Shown: piece by piece, positions 1 through 12,250 of the stretch
Layout: the number at the start of each line of letters is the position of its first letter
Numbering within the stretch: the stretch's first letter is position 1
From: Paragonimus skrjabini miyazakii
Lineage: Eukaryota > Platyhelminthes > Trematoda > Plagiorchiida > Troglotrematidae
Length of the DNA stretch: 64,000 nt
Assembly: GCA_014338405.1 (NCBI GenBank)
Contig: JTDE01000025.1
Location: forward strand, 435,854 to 499,853
Reading direction: 5' to 3'
The notes under the pieces: model-generated
What the model was told of the DNA's origin: nothing
The model's input: only the letters and a program-made list of their open reading frames with translations
The model's database searches: none
Program-made: the position numbers and the translations under genes

Positions 1-490
1 CAGCTAGGAACGGTTTCCATGAGTCTAATTATCACGCCTGAGTGCACTTTAAGGTGACGGCTTTAGTTAGTTAAAGTTGTCATATTCACTACTTGACTAC
101 CGCATTTCTGCTCTATCGAAGAGTGTTGTTAGAGATGTATACATTCGGAGTAAACCACGGGATTGTGTGATTCATTTAAGATAGTATACAGATCTAGCAA
201 AGAGGAGAACCTGCAAACTTTACATGTTCCCCACAACACTCCGTTCCTTCTTAGTTGGCAGGATTAGTCTCGTAAAGCTGCATGAGCAAACTGGTCTATG
301 ACAGTCTGTGTCTCGCATGCCCTCATATGCAATTTGGGAAACCAGAAAGCGGTAACATTTTGTTAAGAGATCCATTTTTTCTGTTCAAAATCGCCTTCTT
401 CCTCGAGAAAACGATTTTCTTCAATCAGGACGAGCCGAAATTTCATGAACAGCTGAAAGGTAACCTACGCTACTTTTACCTGATCGACCT
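1..490. other. No gene seen
   Basis: Short AT-rich frames only. I see no splice-bounded exon, repeat or RNA gene in this stretch. Confidence 0.5.
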
Positions 491-830
491 TTATTGAGCT
501 ATGTTCATTGGTGGATTAAGGACCTTAGCTATAAAATTCTGATAACTGTCCTCCGAGGTTCTGATTCGAGAATGTCTGTAGTTTGCTATGCACCATATAA
601 ATACCTTGTAATTTCCTTCTTGTTGCACACTTTGTTGAAGCGGAACAAAACTGCTTTTCGCACCCGTCTTTTGGTTTGTCTTGGGAGCAATTAACCGGGA
701 CAGCCGCGTTATTTTCAAGATCAAGCCTTTCCAGATTAATTATAACCAGGAGGAGAATCCGATTTCTGTCAAGCGCAGTAATATACTATGGACGAAATAG
801 CGTGTTCATTTTAGCGTTTACAATACATTT
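491..830. repeat. Dispersed repeat R1, copy 1
   Basis: This segment is a diverged copy of 20060-20400. Shared landmarks occur in the same order: TATAAATAC, then TTGTAATT, then TTGTTGCACAC, then a GAAACAAA/GGAACAAA block, then a CGTCTTTTGGTTTG/CGTGTTTTGGCTTG block, then GAGAATCCGA and a TTTACAA end. On the minus strand both copies encode a related short peptide (…GNYKVFI… here, …DNYKVFI… in the other), which probably reflects common descent rather than a functional protein. It could be a retroelement untranslated region or an unclassified repeat. Edges are approximate. Confidence 0.6.
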
Positions 831-1955
831 ACACATTATGTTAATAAAATTTAATATACAACGGATACAAATGTGTGACCAAGTGGCCAGGAAATAAACC
901 GCAATTACGTGGAAATGCCCAAGTTAACGAGAATAAAATAGAAACGTGTGGTTCACTAAAACTTATGAAATGTTGGGCATCCAGAAGCACTACGTCAACG
1001 CGTTTGATAGTCAAATTCAGTCTCAGAAAAATTAGCAAGCAGGCAGATATAAAAGATAACGAAAAACAGTCATTCCAACATTTCCTTATTTGTATGACAA
1101 CGGAACCTAGTGTTCGTTCAAAATGTTACATTAGCAAGTTTACCCAATCTGCTTTTTTCTTCTGTTTCTGGTAATATACATATAGGTAAAAAGCGTCATA
1201 GTTCAATATATATTCTTCACTTCAGTATCTAAACAACCGACTGATGGTCCTAACACATGACGTACCGATACATCTAGTAGTCAATACTAAACACATTGAC
1301 GCATTTGAAGTTGCAATATGCAACTTAATTTGACTTCTTGAAGTTTCGGAATCGCTTATGTGCAACAATATGTTTGATGACAGTTCTGTGCCCTAGACTG
1401 TTATTTATCTAGATCATTTGTTGTGAAACAAAACACCAGATCAACGACTACACTAGGCGGTCACAACCGTTTCATTTAGCACACTTCATGAAAGTGAATA
1501 GAGCGATTAGGAATCGGGCTTTAACATATAGAAAGGCTAGTGCAATACGCGAAGCCGGTGACTAATGGTATAGATAGACTGTTTAAATGTTAGCAACCAG
1601 AAGACATCCGTATTTCAGTATATATGTATAATACTGACAACAGTGCACCGTAGTTCATGTGCAGGATATGAATACTAGTCAAACGGTATCAATATTGTGA
1701 GCAAAAACTGGTATTGTGTGCTTATCGATCTAAGCATCGGGACAGTCAAAACCAAACAGTGTGTTCTAAGATGTGTATGCCAGCAGTTCATGAGGTCGAA
1801 TGGCTAGTGCCACTGCATCAACTTGAGTGCACATCTAAGTAGCTTAATACCCACAGACCACAAGGTCTCACGGTAGAACAACTGTTCTTTACTAAATCTT
1901 AATTAAATTAGACTTACTCAACTAGTGGCAGTGCATGTATCTAATTACGAAACGA
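831..1955. other. No gene seen
   Basis: Small overlapping frames under 100 codons, none with convincing splice sites. Probably intron or intergenic DNA. Confidence 0.4.
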
Positions 1956-2165
1956 CTAGTTGTAAAAGCAGAATTTTGTTGCCGTCTTAGTGTAGGATGC
2001 ACGCTCTGGTAATCTGTTGCTCAGATCGACTAAATCAATGGGTGCTATTGACGTTCTGTTGTGATTATGAGTGGCTTGTTGAGCGATTGACTGCTGAATT
2101 ATGAATTCAAAGTATACATCTGATGTGTTACTTGGCCATTGTGGTTTGCAACGATACAATACCTC
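1956..2165 (-). CDS. Candidate terminal exon, unknown protein
   Basis: The minus strand has an acceptor (…TTATCTGGAAATTTATCGCAG) followed by 69 open codons and a TAG. The peptide is hydrophilic, with a QQSIAQQATHNHNR stretch and the ending KTATKFCFYN. No domain is recognised. The frame stays open upstream of the acceptor, giving 129 codons in all, so the true start is uncertain. It lies downstream of the first-exon candidate at 3039-3139 on the same strand, but that exon ends in phase 2 and this one reads best in phase 0, so the two are not shown to be joined. Confidence 0.3.
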   Translation of the reverse strand, partial: EVLYRCKPQWPSNTSDVYFEFIIQQSIAQQATHNHNRTSIAPIDLVDLSNRLPERASYTKTATKFCFYN

Positions 2166-3038
2166 CTGCGATAAATTTCCAGATAAGAAATCCACAGGAA
2201 GGAACATGTTTCGCAGGGACCACACGTTACACACTATAAGTTTATGAAAATGATATAGCTTCACAGAACACCACAGGAAACAGATTCGGAATCGGAGGGC
2301 GAATACATGTTGCAGAGTGTTTGTCGCTCCAAAATAACGCATCACTGGGCCTAAACACTTTGCTAGCTGTCACTTTTTTCACCAGTTTCAGATGTCTACA
2401 AGGATTAAGTGATGAGTCATGAGTTTATGCAAACAAAAGCGATCAAAAATATAGAGGGAAAAAATCATGAGTGGATAAATATATCACCAAAAGGAACAAT
2501 GGGCGCCGTGGAATCAGGATTAGTTCGCTGCACAGTTCTGAACCGGATTTTTAATTCCTCGGAGAATGTAGTGATATTTGAACCTAAGCAAGCAGGTCGT
2601 TCCACCACTGCGAATATATTTATAATTGTTATTCTCGTTTTTTCAGTTTTGTTTTTCTTTCCTCACAGTTTTAGTCACCACTTTTCGTCCACTTGTCTAA
2701 ATCGAGATCTTTAAAAATGGGTGACGACACATCACGAGATGTGTGAACATAAGGAAACGATAACTTAACACTGAACAAAGTGAAGACCAGTAGAGCGCGT
2801 TTAAACATTTTTGCATACGGGGATGTCAAAAGTCTACCGGGACAATTAATCCTAATGATGAATTTATATATCTTGCTAGGCTTACCGTGGTTTTATATCA
2901 GACTACATTAAATAGTGTACTGATATGTCATCTGAATCATGGTGAGTGACGGGTGGCTGGCCGTGACTGTTTCTACATAGGTCCTCGCTCTGATGTTTAC
3001 AGTCGGCTACAAATCCTGTGAGCTTGCTAAATACTCAC
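2166..3038. other. Possible intron or intergenic DNA
   Basis: A 101-codon plus frame at 2409-2714 has no start context or splice support. Nothing else is seen. Confidence 0.3.
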
Positions 3039-3139
3039 CGAAAACATTTTTCCAAGAGTAGCTGAAATTTCTGGTGAATACTGCCCAGTCTCATGATGAA
3101 ATTTTGAACACCTTTCTTGTCCGTAGGTGTACCGCTCAT
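3039..3139 (-). CDS. Candidate first coding exon
   Basis: On the minus strand an ATG at 3139-3137 opens 33 codons (MSGTPTDKKGVQNFIMRLGS… to …LLLEKCF) and ends in phase 2 at a consensus donor, CG|GTGAGT. The peptide is amphipathic and helix-like. I do not recognise the family. Downstream exons should lie below 3035 and begin with one base completing a codon; none was found with certainty. The clean donor and good amino-acid composition favour a real exon, but short frames of this size do occur by chance. Confidence 0.4.
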
Positions 3140-5217
3140 AACAACTCCTTAAAACTAGTGTAAACCTTAAAACTGTTGTTACAAGTCGTCAGTGTTATTC
3201 ACAACAGCTTTTTGCTTATTTGAGGCAGACTCTTCACAACTAATCCCTATTTACCATCACAGTAGGTATGAGATCTTGCGGAGAACAACTCATATTGAGG
3301 ACAGTTTAATATTTCACGTGGGTATATTTTGCTGGAGAGAAACACACAATGACTGACATATGATGGACCAAAGTAGTCTTACTTCAAGGTTGACGTTTAG
3401 GATAGAGTTTCTTGACAAACCTTTCCTTTCAAATAGTTTTTATGTTTACGTTTCAACGGATGACTTTAAGTTTTGGGAACATATAAGTGTAAAAAACTTT
3501 TTAAGGATCTTTCACGGAATGCTATAATAATGCAACATAAAATGTCGTGAATAGTTCAAACTAAAGTTGCGATATGAATTTCTTTGATTGGTAAGCAAAG
3601 CAATCAGTGTAGCGAAATCAGTTTGATTAATATGTGGAAAGTGTGAAACAGAATATGTTTCCAGTTCACTGAATCTAATGTATACAGATAGCTTGAATTA
3701 CGAAACTAATTTAGCGATTCGGCGGTCTACTGCAAAGCAAAGTTCGAACACTCCTAGTGACAAACATTTCCAACAAGCTTAGAACTCTATGATGTAGCTC
3801 AACATTTGACAGTTATTGAAAAAGAATGTAGCAGTAGTATTTTGTAAAGACATTCCTCTGTTAAGGCATTCCCGTGTTCCCGCACACACAGTCACGATGG
3901 ACTAAAGTTTGAGTACTTGGGACGGTTCTCTATAATCCACGGTCTGCATTGCGAATTTCCACGTATCTCGCTGAAACCCTCGTTAAACAGATGCCTTTAA
4001 TTTAGACTCGAGCGTTGTGCTAGTATTCGGTCCACATCTTATCTAATCTGTAGTCAATCCAATCAAGGTTTTTCCTTGTGACAGCTGACAGCGTAACACC
4101 GCCACTGAGCGAAAGATGTCACCTTACTAATATTTTCTGCATACTCTCAGCACTTAATTATACTTAGTAGCAGTCTTATGAACTCTCTCAGAAGTACTTG
4201 TATGAGGTAATACCACCTCAAATACACGCGTCCCCAGATTGTTTCCTGGTAGGTGATTTTCCTGCAGAACTAACCTGTTATTGTTGTAAACATGCATAAA
4301 CGTTTGCTGCTTGGTTGAACAATTTACTATATAAATATCTAAAACCACGAATTAAAATTATCCTGCCGAGTCTTTCAGAATTTTGTTGATATGCAAGTAG
4401 TGTGCGTTTCAAATGCTCCAAAACTGCACCCGAAATAAAATACACTCTGCGCTGCGGTTTGTTAACCGGCATGTTTATATTACATTGTTCTCACTGTACG
4501 CTGACCAGTCGCTCACATACACACATATAAGTGTCTTCTGAAAGTTTTTGAGCCGTAAAGAATGCTTAGAAAAGATCTCATTACTTTGCCCTGTTCCCCG
4601 AATCCTAGGTTCCGCATCCCTTTACAGCACTTCACATCAGCCTGTCAAAAACTTTCCGCCCGATATTAAAAGACTTCAAATGACTATAACTGTTTGAATG
4701 TTATAGACTCTTCAACCTCTGTAATTTTGCATTGTCAAGTCCTAGCAAAGCATATCAAGCGAGTTCGATGCTTCTACTTTCAGATTTTGGCATGCTGTTC
4801 ATGACAAAGAACCGCAGTTGACATTTTGGTCAACCCAACAACGGACAGGTTGCTTGCTCTATCAGACTGGTCACAAAATCCGTGTTACACTCAGCAGCTT
4901 GTCCTTCTCCTATATGTTCGTTCTTTGGGAACCGAATCTGATGCGTCCTTTGTAAATATTGTAACCTTACCAACCGATACTCGCCTCTCACATCAAAAGT
5001 AAACCTCAGAGGCACAAGGTCAACATTACTCTCTGATTAGTTCAAACATATCAGTAACTCAATGAATATGCACCCCAGTAAATTAGGGTTGGACACAATC
5101 TGTTCACCCAGCACTGCTGCTGGGTCATTTGCAATATCTTTTCCCTTGGAGGGGTAACACAATCCTGCAATGTTTATTGCAACTTGTCTCACACTGGTTG
5201 ATGTTATATAAACCTCA
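3140..5217. other. No supported gene
   Basis: Only short frames (60-64 codons) on the minus strand without splice support. No repeat recognised. Confidence 0.4.
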
Positions 5218-5275
5218 GTAAGGCTTTATAAACGAATTCGACTGCTGAAACAATATCTGATTCCGGAACTGATGG
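5218..5275 (+). CDS. Candidate short internal exon
   Basis: An acceptor (…ATATAAACCTCAG) is followed by an open segment (…RLYKRIRLLKQYLIPELM) that ends at a strong donor, ATG|GTAAGTAAG. It is short and a second frame is also open, so it could be chance. Confidence 0.25.
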
Positions 5276-6528
5276 TAAGTAAGTCGTAGTGGAGCTTGCT
5301 GCGAAACAACCGGAAACATGAATGGTACGATCCGTCAGTTCAGTCGGAAGGGATGTCAAACGTACAACTATCAGCTACTTATTCCCAGCCATTCCCCAAT
5401 TGGCAGAGGTTTGCCGCAACCATTAACAGTGCATTCAGTTCAAGAACTTGTAGACTGTTTCCAATAAATGTTTGGTCATCCCGAATGTGATCCCAGGCAA
5501 ATAATTCGGTGCTGTTGCAGGAGACATTTACATATTCGTACTTATTATTAATGTAATGATCTTGAACATGATGAGACCTTAAGCTTCATGGAATAACACA
5601 CGGTACCACACCATGGATGGCTGTTATCTCCAGTGGACCTTCTTCCGCTTTCTGACCTTTGTCCGTTTCATCCACCACTCATCTTTCTCAGGAATTTGAG
5701 TAAAGCAGCTGGCCTCGACATAATTATCTGAGGACTGATTTTAAAAATATTCCAGGTGACCAAAGTGGCTTCCTGATGATGTGAAGTGTCAGTCAAGGCT
5801 GTCAACCAAAAATCTCACACGTATTCCTGAATCACGCTTTGTGCTTGTCACTACAGTAGAGTCAAGGGTCCAGCGGGCACAAAAAGGTCAAGTAATCTCA
5901 CTTAGGCAATCTAGGGGGAACCACAAGTACCCTGGTTCAATAAACCCGGTGCCACTGTGTTTCATGAGTACAAACCTGTGGAAATGTGTATTCGTTAAGT
6001 AGAAGACAATCGAGACCAGGTAGCCCAGAACGATACTATCAGAATGTAGAGGAAGATTTCTTCCAGTGTTACCAGTGAATCGGCCATTCATTCAATAAAC
6101 TGCAGAATGGACTTAATCTAATACGTTCTCACTATGAACAGTTAACGTGGAGATCCTAGTATCTGCCTAGTATTTGCCTCAGTATTTGCTTTACTAACAT
6201 ATACTATTAAGGTAAAGCGTTTTATGCCAATATTAATTGAAGGTTTCTGCCTTAGGGCACCGGGGTTCTGGGGAATTGTCTAATCGGTGAGCCCTACATA
6301 TTGAGTACTGTGTTGTTCAGTAACTTCAAATCAACTACAAATCAACTGCTCATTTGTCACTGTCATTGAAGGAACACGTCACTTGTTTTTGCCTTCAACC
6401 TTATTGTACTTAATGCAAATACCCTTCATATGTGTAAATTAATCCCTAAAATAAAGGATCAAACAGAAGACACTGTTATCTAGTAACTGTCCGCAACAAA
6501 CATCTTGTAGTATTCTCCACGACTGGAT
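5276..6528. other. No supported gene
   Basis: Short frames on both strands with no recognised motif. The stretch ends at an assembly gap. Confidence 0.4.
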
Positions 6529-7335
6529 NNNNNNNNNNNNNNNNNNNNNNNNNNNNNNNNNNNNNNNNNNNNNNNNNNNNNNNNNNNNNNNNNNNNNNNN
6601 NNNNNNNNNNNNNNNNNNNNNNNNNNNNNNNNNNNNNNNNNNNNNNNNNNNNNNNNNNNNNNNNNNNNNNNNNNNNNNNNNNNNNNNNNNNNNNNNNNNN
6701 NNNNNNNNNNNNNNNNNNNNNNNNNNNNNNNNNNNNNNNNNNNNNNNNNNNNNNNNNNNNNNNNNNNNNNNNNNNNNNNNNNNNNNNNNNNNNNNNNNNN
6801 NNNNNNNNNNNNNNNNNNNNNNNNNNNNNNNNNNNNNNNNNNNNNNNNNNNNNNNNNNNNNNNNNNNNNNNNNNNNNNNNNNNNNNNNNNNNNNNNNNNN
6901 NNNNNNNNNNNNNNNNNNNNNNNNNNNNNNNNNNNNNNNNNNNNNNNNNNNNNNNNNNNNNNNNNNNNNNNNNNNNNNNNNNNNNNNNNNNNNNNNNNNN
7001 NNNNNNNNNNNNNNNNNNNNNNNNNNNNNNNNNNNNNNNNNNNNNNNNNNNNNNNNNNNNNNNNNNNNNNNNNNNNNNNNNNNNNNNNNNNNNNNNNNNN
7101 NNNNNNNNNNNNNNNNNNNNNNNNNNNNNNNNNNNNNNNNNNNNNNNNNNNNNNNNNNNNNNNNNNNNNNNNNNNNNNNNNNNNNNNNNNNNNNNNNNNN
7201 NNNNNNNNNNNNNNNNNNNNNNNNNNNNNNNNNNNNNNNNNNNNNNNNNNNNNNNNNNNNNNNNNNNNNNNNNNNNNNNNNNNNNNNNNNNNNNNNNNNN
7301 NNNNNNNNNNNNNNNNNNNNNNNNNNNNNNNNNNN
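6529..7335. other. Assembly gap (807 N)
   Basis: A run of 807 N, which looks like an estimated scaffold gap. The exon at 7406-7529 (minus) points into it, so the rest of that gene may be hidden here. Confidence 0.99.
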
Positions 7336-7405
7336 AATGCTAACAGATTAAATGATATCTCACATAAACGTTACAGTTTAGTGTGAAATACAATAGACAA
7401 CTTAC

Positions 7406-7529
7406 TTAGACCCAGCAAATTCATTGTAAATGCAACAGTGATAAGCGTTATTAGCAGGTTACAATCACGCAGGCTACCGTCTTTGTTCCATGAGCAAAGC
7501 GTTTCCCAGTTAGTAGGCACATTGGTCAT
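7406..7529 (-). CDS. Candidate first exon of a membrane protein
   Basis: The minus-strand ATG at 7529-7527 opens 41 codons ending in phase 1 at CTAA|GTAAGT. The peptide starts MTNVPTNWETLCSWNKDGSL and then has a hydrophobic run (NLLITLITVAFTMNLLGL) long enough for one membrane helix. That order, a short polar N-terminus then a first transmembrane segment, suits a multi-pass membrane protein, but no family is recognised. The frame is also open for ten codons upstream of the ATG, so the exon could begin earlier. The next exon would fall near or inside the assembly gap. Confidence 0.45.
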
Positions 7530-9320
7530 GATTGTTTGGTTGAAGAGAAGACTAATTCTTTATCTGTAATTTGGTGATATGTTGTCAATAATCGTGGTTG
7601 ACCTACTCACCTGATCTAGACCCGGACTGTGTGTCATGTGTTCATGGGTGAATCAAGTACCCGGATTGGTCAAACTTCACTACACGGATATTGCTTGAAT
7701 ATTATGAAATCAGTCGCCTTTCATCATGTACAACCTACATGCTCCGTAGAAACGTTTTATCACACTGCTTCTTAGTTAGTTCAAAGATAGCTAAAAATCA
7801 CCACATTGGTTCTAACCTGGGTTACTTGAGTGAGCTATCTTACCTATGAAACTGTTCTTATGATCTCAGCCACTTTGTACGAAGTGCTTATTACCGTGCC
7901 AAGGTACTACCTGCCATAATGAAGCAGTTTGATGCTAAACCGCAAAAGTTCAGTCGTGTTCAGACCAGTTTCAACATCCAGTTGTAGGCGCATGAATGTA
8001 GGCGTTCTCAACTGTTTAGTAAGCATACAGGACTAGAAAAACACAAAAGTCTTCATTAGCCAGAGAAACTCGTCATACTACCTAAATAACAGTGGTAACG
8101 AACATGAGCGAAAAAATTAAGCAAAATTAAATTAAACTATCACGACAGAAAAGGGGTCACGTTTATGGCGGTTACTTAATTCACATCCCGAAATTTGATA
8201 GACCATGTTTTAACTAACATTGTCTGAGCTAAAGTTGTTTTTGTTGTACTTCGATGTGATGTAGGCAACGTTCTGCCCCCAGAGACGTTAATTTTATCTT
8301 AAGTAACTTATTTTCAACGTGAGTAAGTTGGATTGTTAATCCACATTCGGTTGAGGGTGAATATGTTAGTTAGCAAGAAGCAGTACAGTTTATTACCTCC
8401 TTGAGGTGCAAAATTACTTCGACGTCTAAATAATACGCAGTAATAGTATGTCCGGCTGTGACATACAGATACGTGCGATCCTCCATCCATCTGATGGGAT
8501 GTTTATCTACAGCTGACTGCAGAAACAATGAAGCGTCGATTGTGGGGGTCGGTTGAAAATTAACACCGAAGTGATGTGCTAATAAGTGGTAGGATTATAT
8601 CAAGTCTGACACCGGGATGGCCAGCAAATTCTTACTTGTAACGGGACTTTGGCAAAGCCTGTTGCTATTTTTTACCAGGTTCACCTTCCGAACAACAGCC
8701 TGGAAGCCATTCTTCGTTCATCGACCAAATGATTTCAAATCATATTTATGTCATCGTATAATTTATTAAGAACAAATGTGGGTAGATAAAGGAGTTTCAA
8801 ATACAAAGTTGGTTATTCGATACAAATTAAACCAAGTGTAAATAATTTTTGAGTACACATCGGGTAAGCAGTTAAAAACATGTTGGATAAATCCACACGC
8901 TTATAGTTAACTGCTCAATCAAAACTAAATTTCAATAATTTCAATACACCTCAAAAGAGATGGTCTATTCCTATTCAGGTTTACTGTGTAAGCAAACTGA
9001 AAGGTACTCACGTGAGATGCACGTGACACAAGAATCTGTACTGGGTTATTGGATTTCAGCCAAACTGACAATCAATCAGTACTATGCGTTGAAACAGAAA
9101 ACCCCGTTGAACAACGATGGAATGTCTTAGTGAAACAGCAGAAAAATATAAACAGCTCAACATGTATTGTATGAACGTACCCCAACAGACGGACAACGAA
9201 AGTAAGCTAAACGCTTTAAAGAAAGATCAAACAAAACGTTCGTTTACCGAAATATTCAACATGACTTAAAGATTCGACTTGGTGTGCTGAACGTATGCTT
9301 GGATTAAATACTCAACTTAC
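7530..9320. other. No firmly supported gene
   Basis: A possible plus exon lies near 8282-8326 (acceptor …TTCTGCCCCCAG, donor AAC|GTGAGT), but it is too short to trust. Otherwise AT-rich DNA with no open frame above 60 codons. Confidence 0.35.
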
Positions 9321-9450
9321 CTCTGCAGTGCCGCTTCACCGATAGTTCTGTCTTTAACTTATACAGAAGTAAAACGAGTGTTTCGCGTGAATCAGTCGAT
9401 TCAAGCAGTGTTACTGTACCAGACGAGTCACCCTCACGATAATTAATCAA
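9321..9450 (-). CDS. Candidate internal exon, unknown protein
   Basis: The minus strand has a possible acceptor (…TATTTAAACAG) and then 43 open codons ending in phase 1 at a strong donor, CAGAG|GTAAGT. The peptide runs LINYREGDSSGTVTLLESTD and on to …LKTELSVKRHCR, with amino-acid use typical of coding DNA. Another acceptor a few bases upstream is possible. No domain is recognised. It lies on the same strand as the exon at 7406-7529, but the join was not shown to be in phase. Confidence 0.45.
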
Positions 9451-9686
9451 CTGTTTAAATACACTTCAGAATTAGTGATGCGGTTGACAAAAGGATTTAC
9501 ATATCAGAATGACATCAATTCTTTCATGTCAACAGCAGGTTGGTGAATACACTACTTGAACCACTAATTTTCTTGTAAAAATAAAAAGGATATTATAATT
9601 CTCGATTATTTCCTGCATTACTAAAAAGGCAGACTAAAAAGATTCGTTTATATTACCTTGTTTGCCTTACCTTTCTTTCATACGAA

Positions 9687-9806
9687 CTAACTTGCCATGA
9701 CAGTAGCAATAGCTAAACTACAATTGCTGACAACCAACATAATGAAATAAACAACGGTGGGTCTAATATTGGGGCCATTCCAATTGGGAAATACCTCATG
9801 GTTCAT
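9687..9806 (-). CDS. Candidate small ORF or exon with one membrane segment
   Basis: A 39-codon frame from ATG at 9806 to TAG. The first part is polar (MNHEVFPNWNGPNIRPT) and the second is hydrophobic (VVYFIMLVVSNCSLAIATV). A GTAAGG donor lies just past the stop and a weak GTTAGT donor lies just before it, so this may be an exon. Composition suggests coding, but length gives little statistical support. Confidence 0.22.
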   Translation of the reverse strand: MNHEVFPNWNGPNIRPTVVYFIMLVVSNCSLAIATVMAS

Positions 9807-10676
9807 AGATATTGTGTTCCGCTTTTCAAATTTTTGTTCAAAATTGTTTTGTTCATATTGTTAGTGCCTAGGTTCAGGAATGAATGAACACGCAAATACG
9901 AAGTGAACATGGTCTGCAACTGATCACAAAATTCACGCTCCCACACACTTTTCGCCGAGCTCCTTTCACGTTTGCTAGTGTTCATTACTAGTTCATATTC
10001 CTTCCGCGACAGTTATGTGAACACCGATCCTGTATCAGGATGTTAACCACTGCGCCATTCATCTCATACCAGGCACGACTGTACCATCTATTTGAACGCT
10101 CAACCACCTTTGCTTGTGAGTTATAGTCAGATCACAGGATCGTCCCAGGAGGAGAAAGAGTAGCTGTCCCGTTAACTGAGATCATGAACCCCGCAATTAG
10201 GACTTTCTAGACAGGTCGAAATCTCCAAACTTATTAAATCTGTTGGGCGACATTTTACGTCACTGACCATCACTCACAAACAACAGTGGCCGAGCGTTCA
10301 AATATTACAAATTAGTCATGCTTAGTGTGAGGTCAATGGGACAGTCGCTACGAATGTGTGGCTAAACATCTAAGCTCAGTCATGGCAAGGCTGTGCATTA
10401 CCGCTGAGTTCTAGCAGAAGCGAAACTGAAGTATATTGTTTTCTTTTGGAAGGGTCTGGTTAAAATATCTGTGGACACGAAATATGTAGTCAACTGTGGG
10501 TGATGCCCAGTTCACACTCAGACCATTCCAGTACTACCTACTAGCAACTAAACGAAAAGTAGGAAATATTTTGTGGTTTCTTAAGTTTAATGTGAGGTAG
10601 ACATGCCGGGTTATTGATTGTGACATTGGACCCATCGGTTTTACTGAGACGTACTAGCACCACGACAGTGGCATAA
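9807..10676. other. No supported gene
   Basis: Contains a 60-codon minus frame (9803-9985) without splice signals. Nothing else is recognised. Confidence 0.4.
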
Positions 10677-11068
10677 TCAGTAAAGAGATTGTACATAACG
10701 TGGATTTCTTAAAAAATACTTTGCAAATCTAGACCTAAAAATGACTGCTGTTGGGAGGATAAGTGAACTGCATTGGCGATCAACAGTAATACAATGCTCA
10801 ACGAAAATCATACAGAGATTTCGATCACCCTTATTCGTATTGAGAACAATGAATGAGAAACTGCTCCTTAGCAACAAAAAAAGAAAAAATTGATCCGCAC
10901 TCCGAAACCAAAATAAGAACAAGGAGAATATGCATGAAGATCTTCTGTTGAAACTTACATTTTCCTTAGCAGGTTATGTAGACCTTTCAAATAAACTAAC
11001 GATGTGCATGGTAAAGTGAGATGACATCCACGTGACAGCCGCCTGATGACTTTCATTGTCCGCACCAT
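10677..11068 (-). CDS. Candidate complete two-exon gene, small basic protein (99 aa)
   Basis: Exon 1 is 11068-10959: ATG in a GTAAATGG context, 36 codons (MVRTMKVIRRLSRGCHLTLP…), ending in phase 2 at AAAAT|GTAAGT. Exon 2 is 10866-10677, after a textbook acceptor (TTTTTTCTTTTTTTGTTGCTAAG); it begins with the single base needed to finish the codon and stays open 62 codons to TGA, ending RNPRYVQSLY. The intron is 92 bp. The joined product is 99 residues with a basic, Arg-rich N-terminus free of acidic residues, as in mitochondrial-targeted or ribosomal proteins; that is inference only. No family was recognised. Strong signals plus matching phase make this the best complete new gene model in the window. 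Confidence 0.5.
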
Positions 11069-11209
11069 TTACAGAACGTCCTTCGCAGACAACTCACTAA
11101 AACAGCAACATTAACGCTGCTGAACCTGACTAACTGCGATTTATTCTAACGTCTATGGACAACAACTGTATGCATCAGGAGGATTCCATTCAAGGTGACT
11201 AACTGTTCT

Positions 11210-11588
11210 TTAATTCTCTATGTCCAGCCATCGATTTTTCACCTGTAACATTAAAACTTTCTGCAGTGCAGGCAAACTGTGAATATTTTGACGCAACTGT
11301 AATGGCGTTAGTGTAATTTTACATCCTAATCGGGATCCGGCATGACTCAGACAGTCGATGTGGTCTATTGCTTCCCACGGTAAGATGTAAATTGTTCTTA
11401 AGAGTACACTTATATCTAAGTAAAAGTCGCTCTTGAGAGCACTATTGTTGCAATCGGTAGGGGTGCCGTTTGCGAACGGGGATTCATCTGCACCAAGTCT
11501 GAGAATTATAACCATAATGCATACAACCGGTATCGCAGGTTCCGTCACTTTCATGCGATGATAAACCCCTAGTAATCTAGTCTCTGGA
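11210..11588 (-). CDS. Candidate exon (126 codons), unknown protein
   Basis: A minus frame open for 126 codons from a possible acceptor (…TGACTTGTGCTGTAG) to a stop. A GTGAAA donor inside (TTACAG|GTGAAA, near 11238) may instead end the exon. The peptide has a hydrophobic start (PVVCIMVIILRLG), a middle rich in N, D and S, and a leucine-rich end (LTPLQLRQNIHSLPALQKVL). It is among the longest minus frames in the window. No domain is recognised. It sits just upstream of the two-exon gene on the same strand and may be the 3' end of a neighbouring gene. Confidence 0.35.
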
Positions 11589-11903
11589 CTACAGCACAAG
11601 TCAAATTTCAACCAGCCTAACTTTGGAGATCTACCCGTTAACCAAGACTAGGCTGTGAGACAACGAAAACTGGGAATCGTCTTGGAGAATGGGAGTTCTT
11701 GAGACAATGATGATTAGATAAGTCATGCTTGTTCTGGAATCCAGGAAGAAATTGCTTAAAATGGAGTATTAAAGGGAATTAAGATACAGCTTTCAAGGGA
11801 TGTTGGGCTTGGGTCAATTATGCTTTATTTCTGTTCACCCTCTCTACCCAGTACAAGAGAGACGGCGACTATGATTCATAATGCATTATTTCAGTTGTGT
11901 CAG

Positions 11904-12250
11904 CCAACGGATTCATAGCTACACGTGGGCGCAAACACTGCCATGATGCACATATCCAGAAAGAGCAACAAACAAGGTGCTCAACCAAGCTTCTTATTCA
12001 ACATTTTGTACCACAGGGCAATAACTATGTAGTAACAAACCGTAGTGTGCCAAGAACGCGAATGGCATTACGGTTGTTTATTTGGAAAGTCAACGAAGGG
12101 GGTATATGTTTCAGTGCTACCTCAAACAAGAACATTCATTTGCACGGCAAGTTTACCAACGACATGTCCACGTATGAAAAAAACTATTTAACGCTAGATT
12201 TACTTCTAGTGTTCCTATCTGAATTTTACCCCGGTTACTTTACTACTCAA
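11904..12250 (+). CDS. Candidate exon (115 codons), unknown protein
   Basis: A plus acceptor (…CATTATTTCAGTTGTGTCAG) opens a 115-codon frame that ends exactly at a good donor, CTCAA|GTACGT, in phase 0. Without the donor it stops six codons later. The peptide is basic in its first half (NGFIATRGRKHCHDAHIQK…) and ends in a hydrophobic run (LTLDLLLVFLSEFYPGYF). No domain is recognised. Length plus boundary signals support a real exon, but chance cannot be excluded. Confidence 0.35.
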
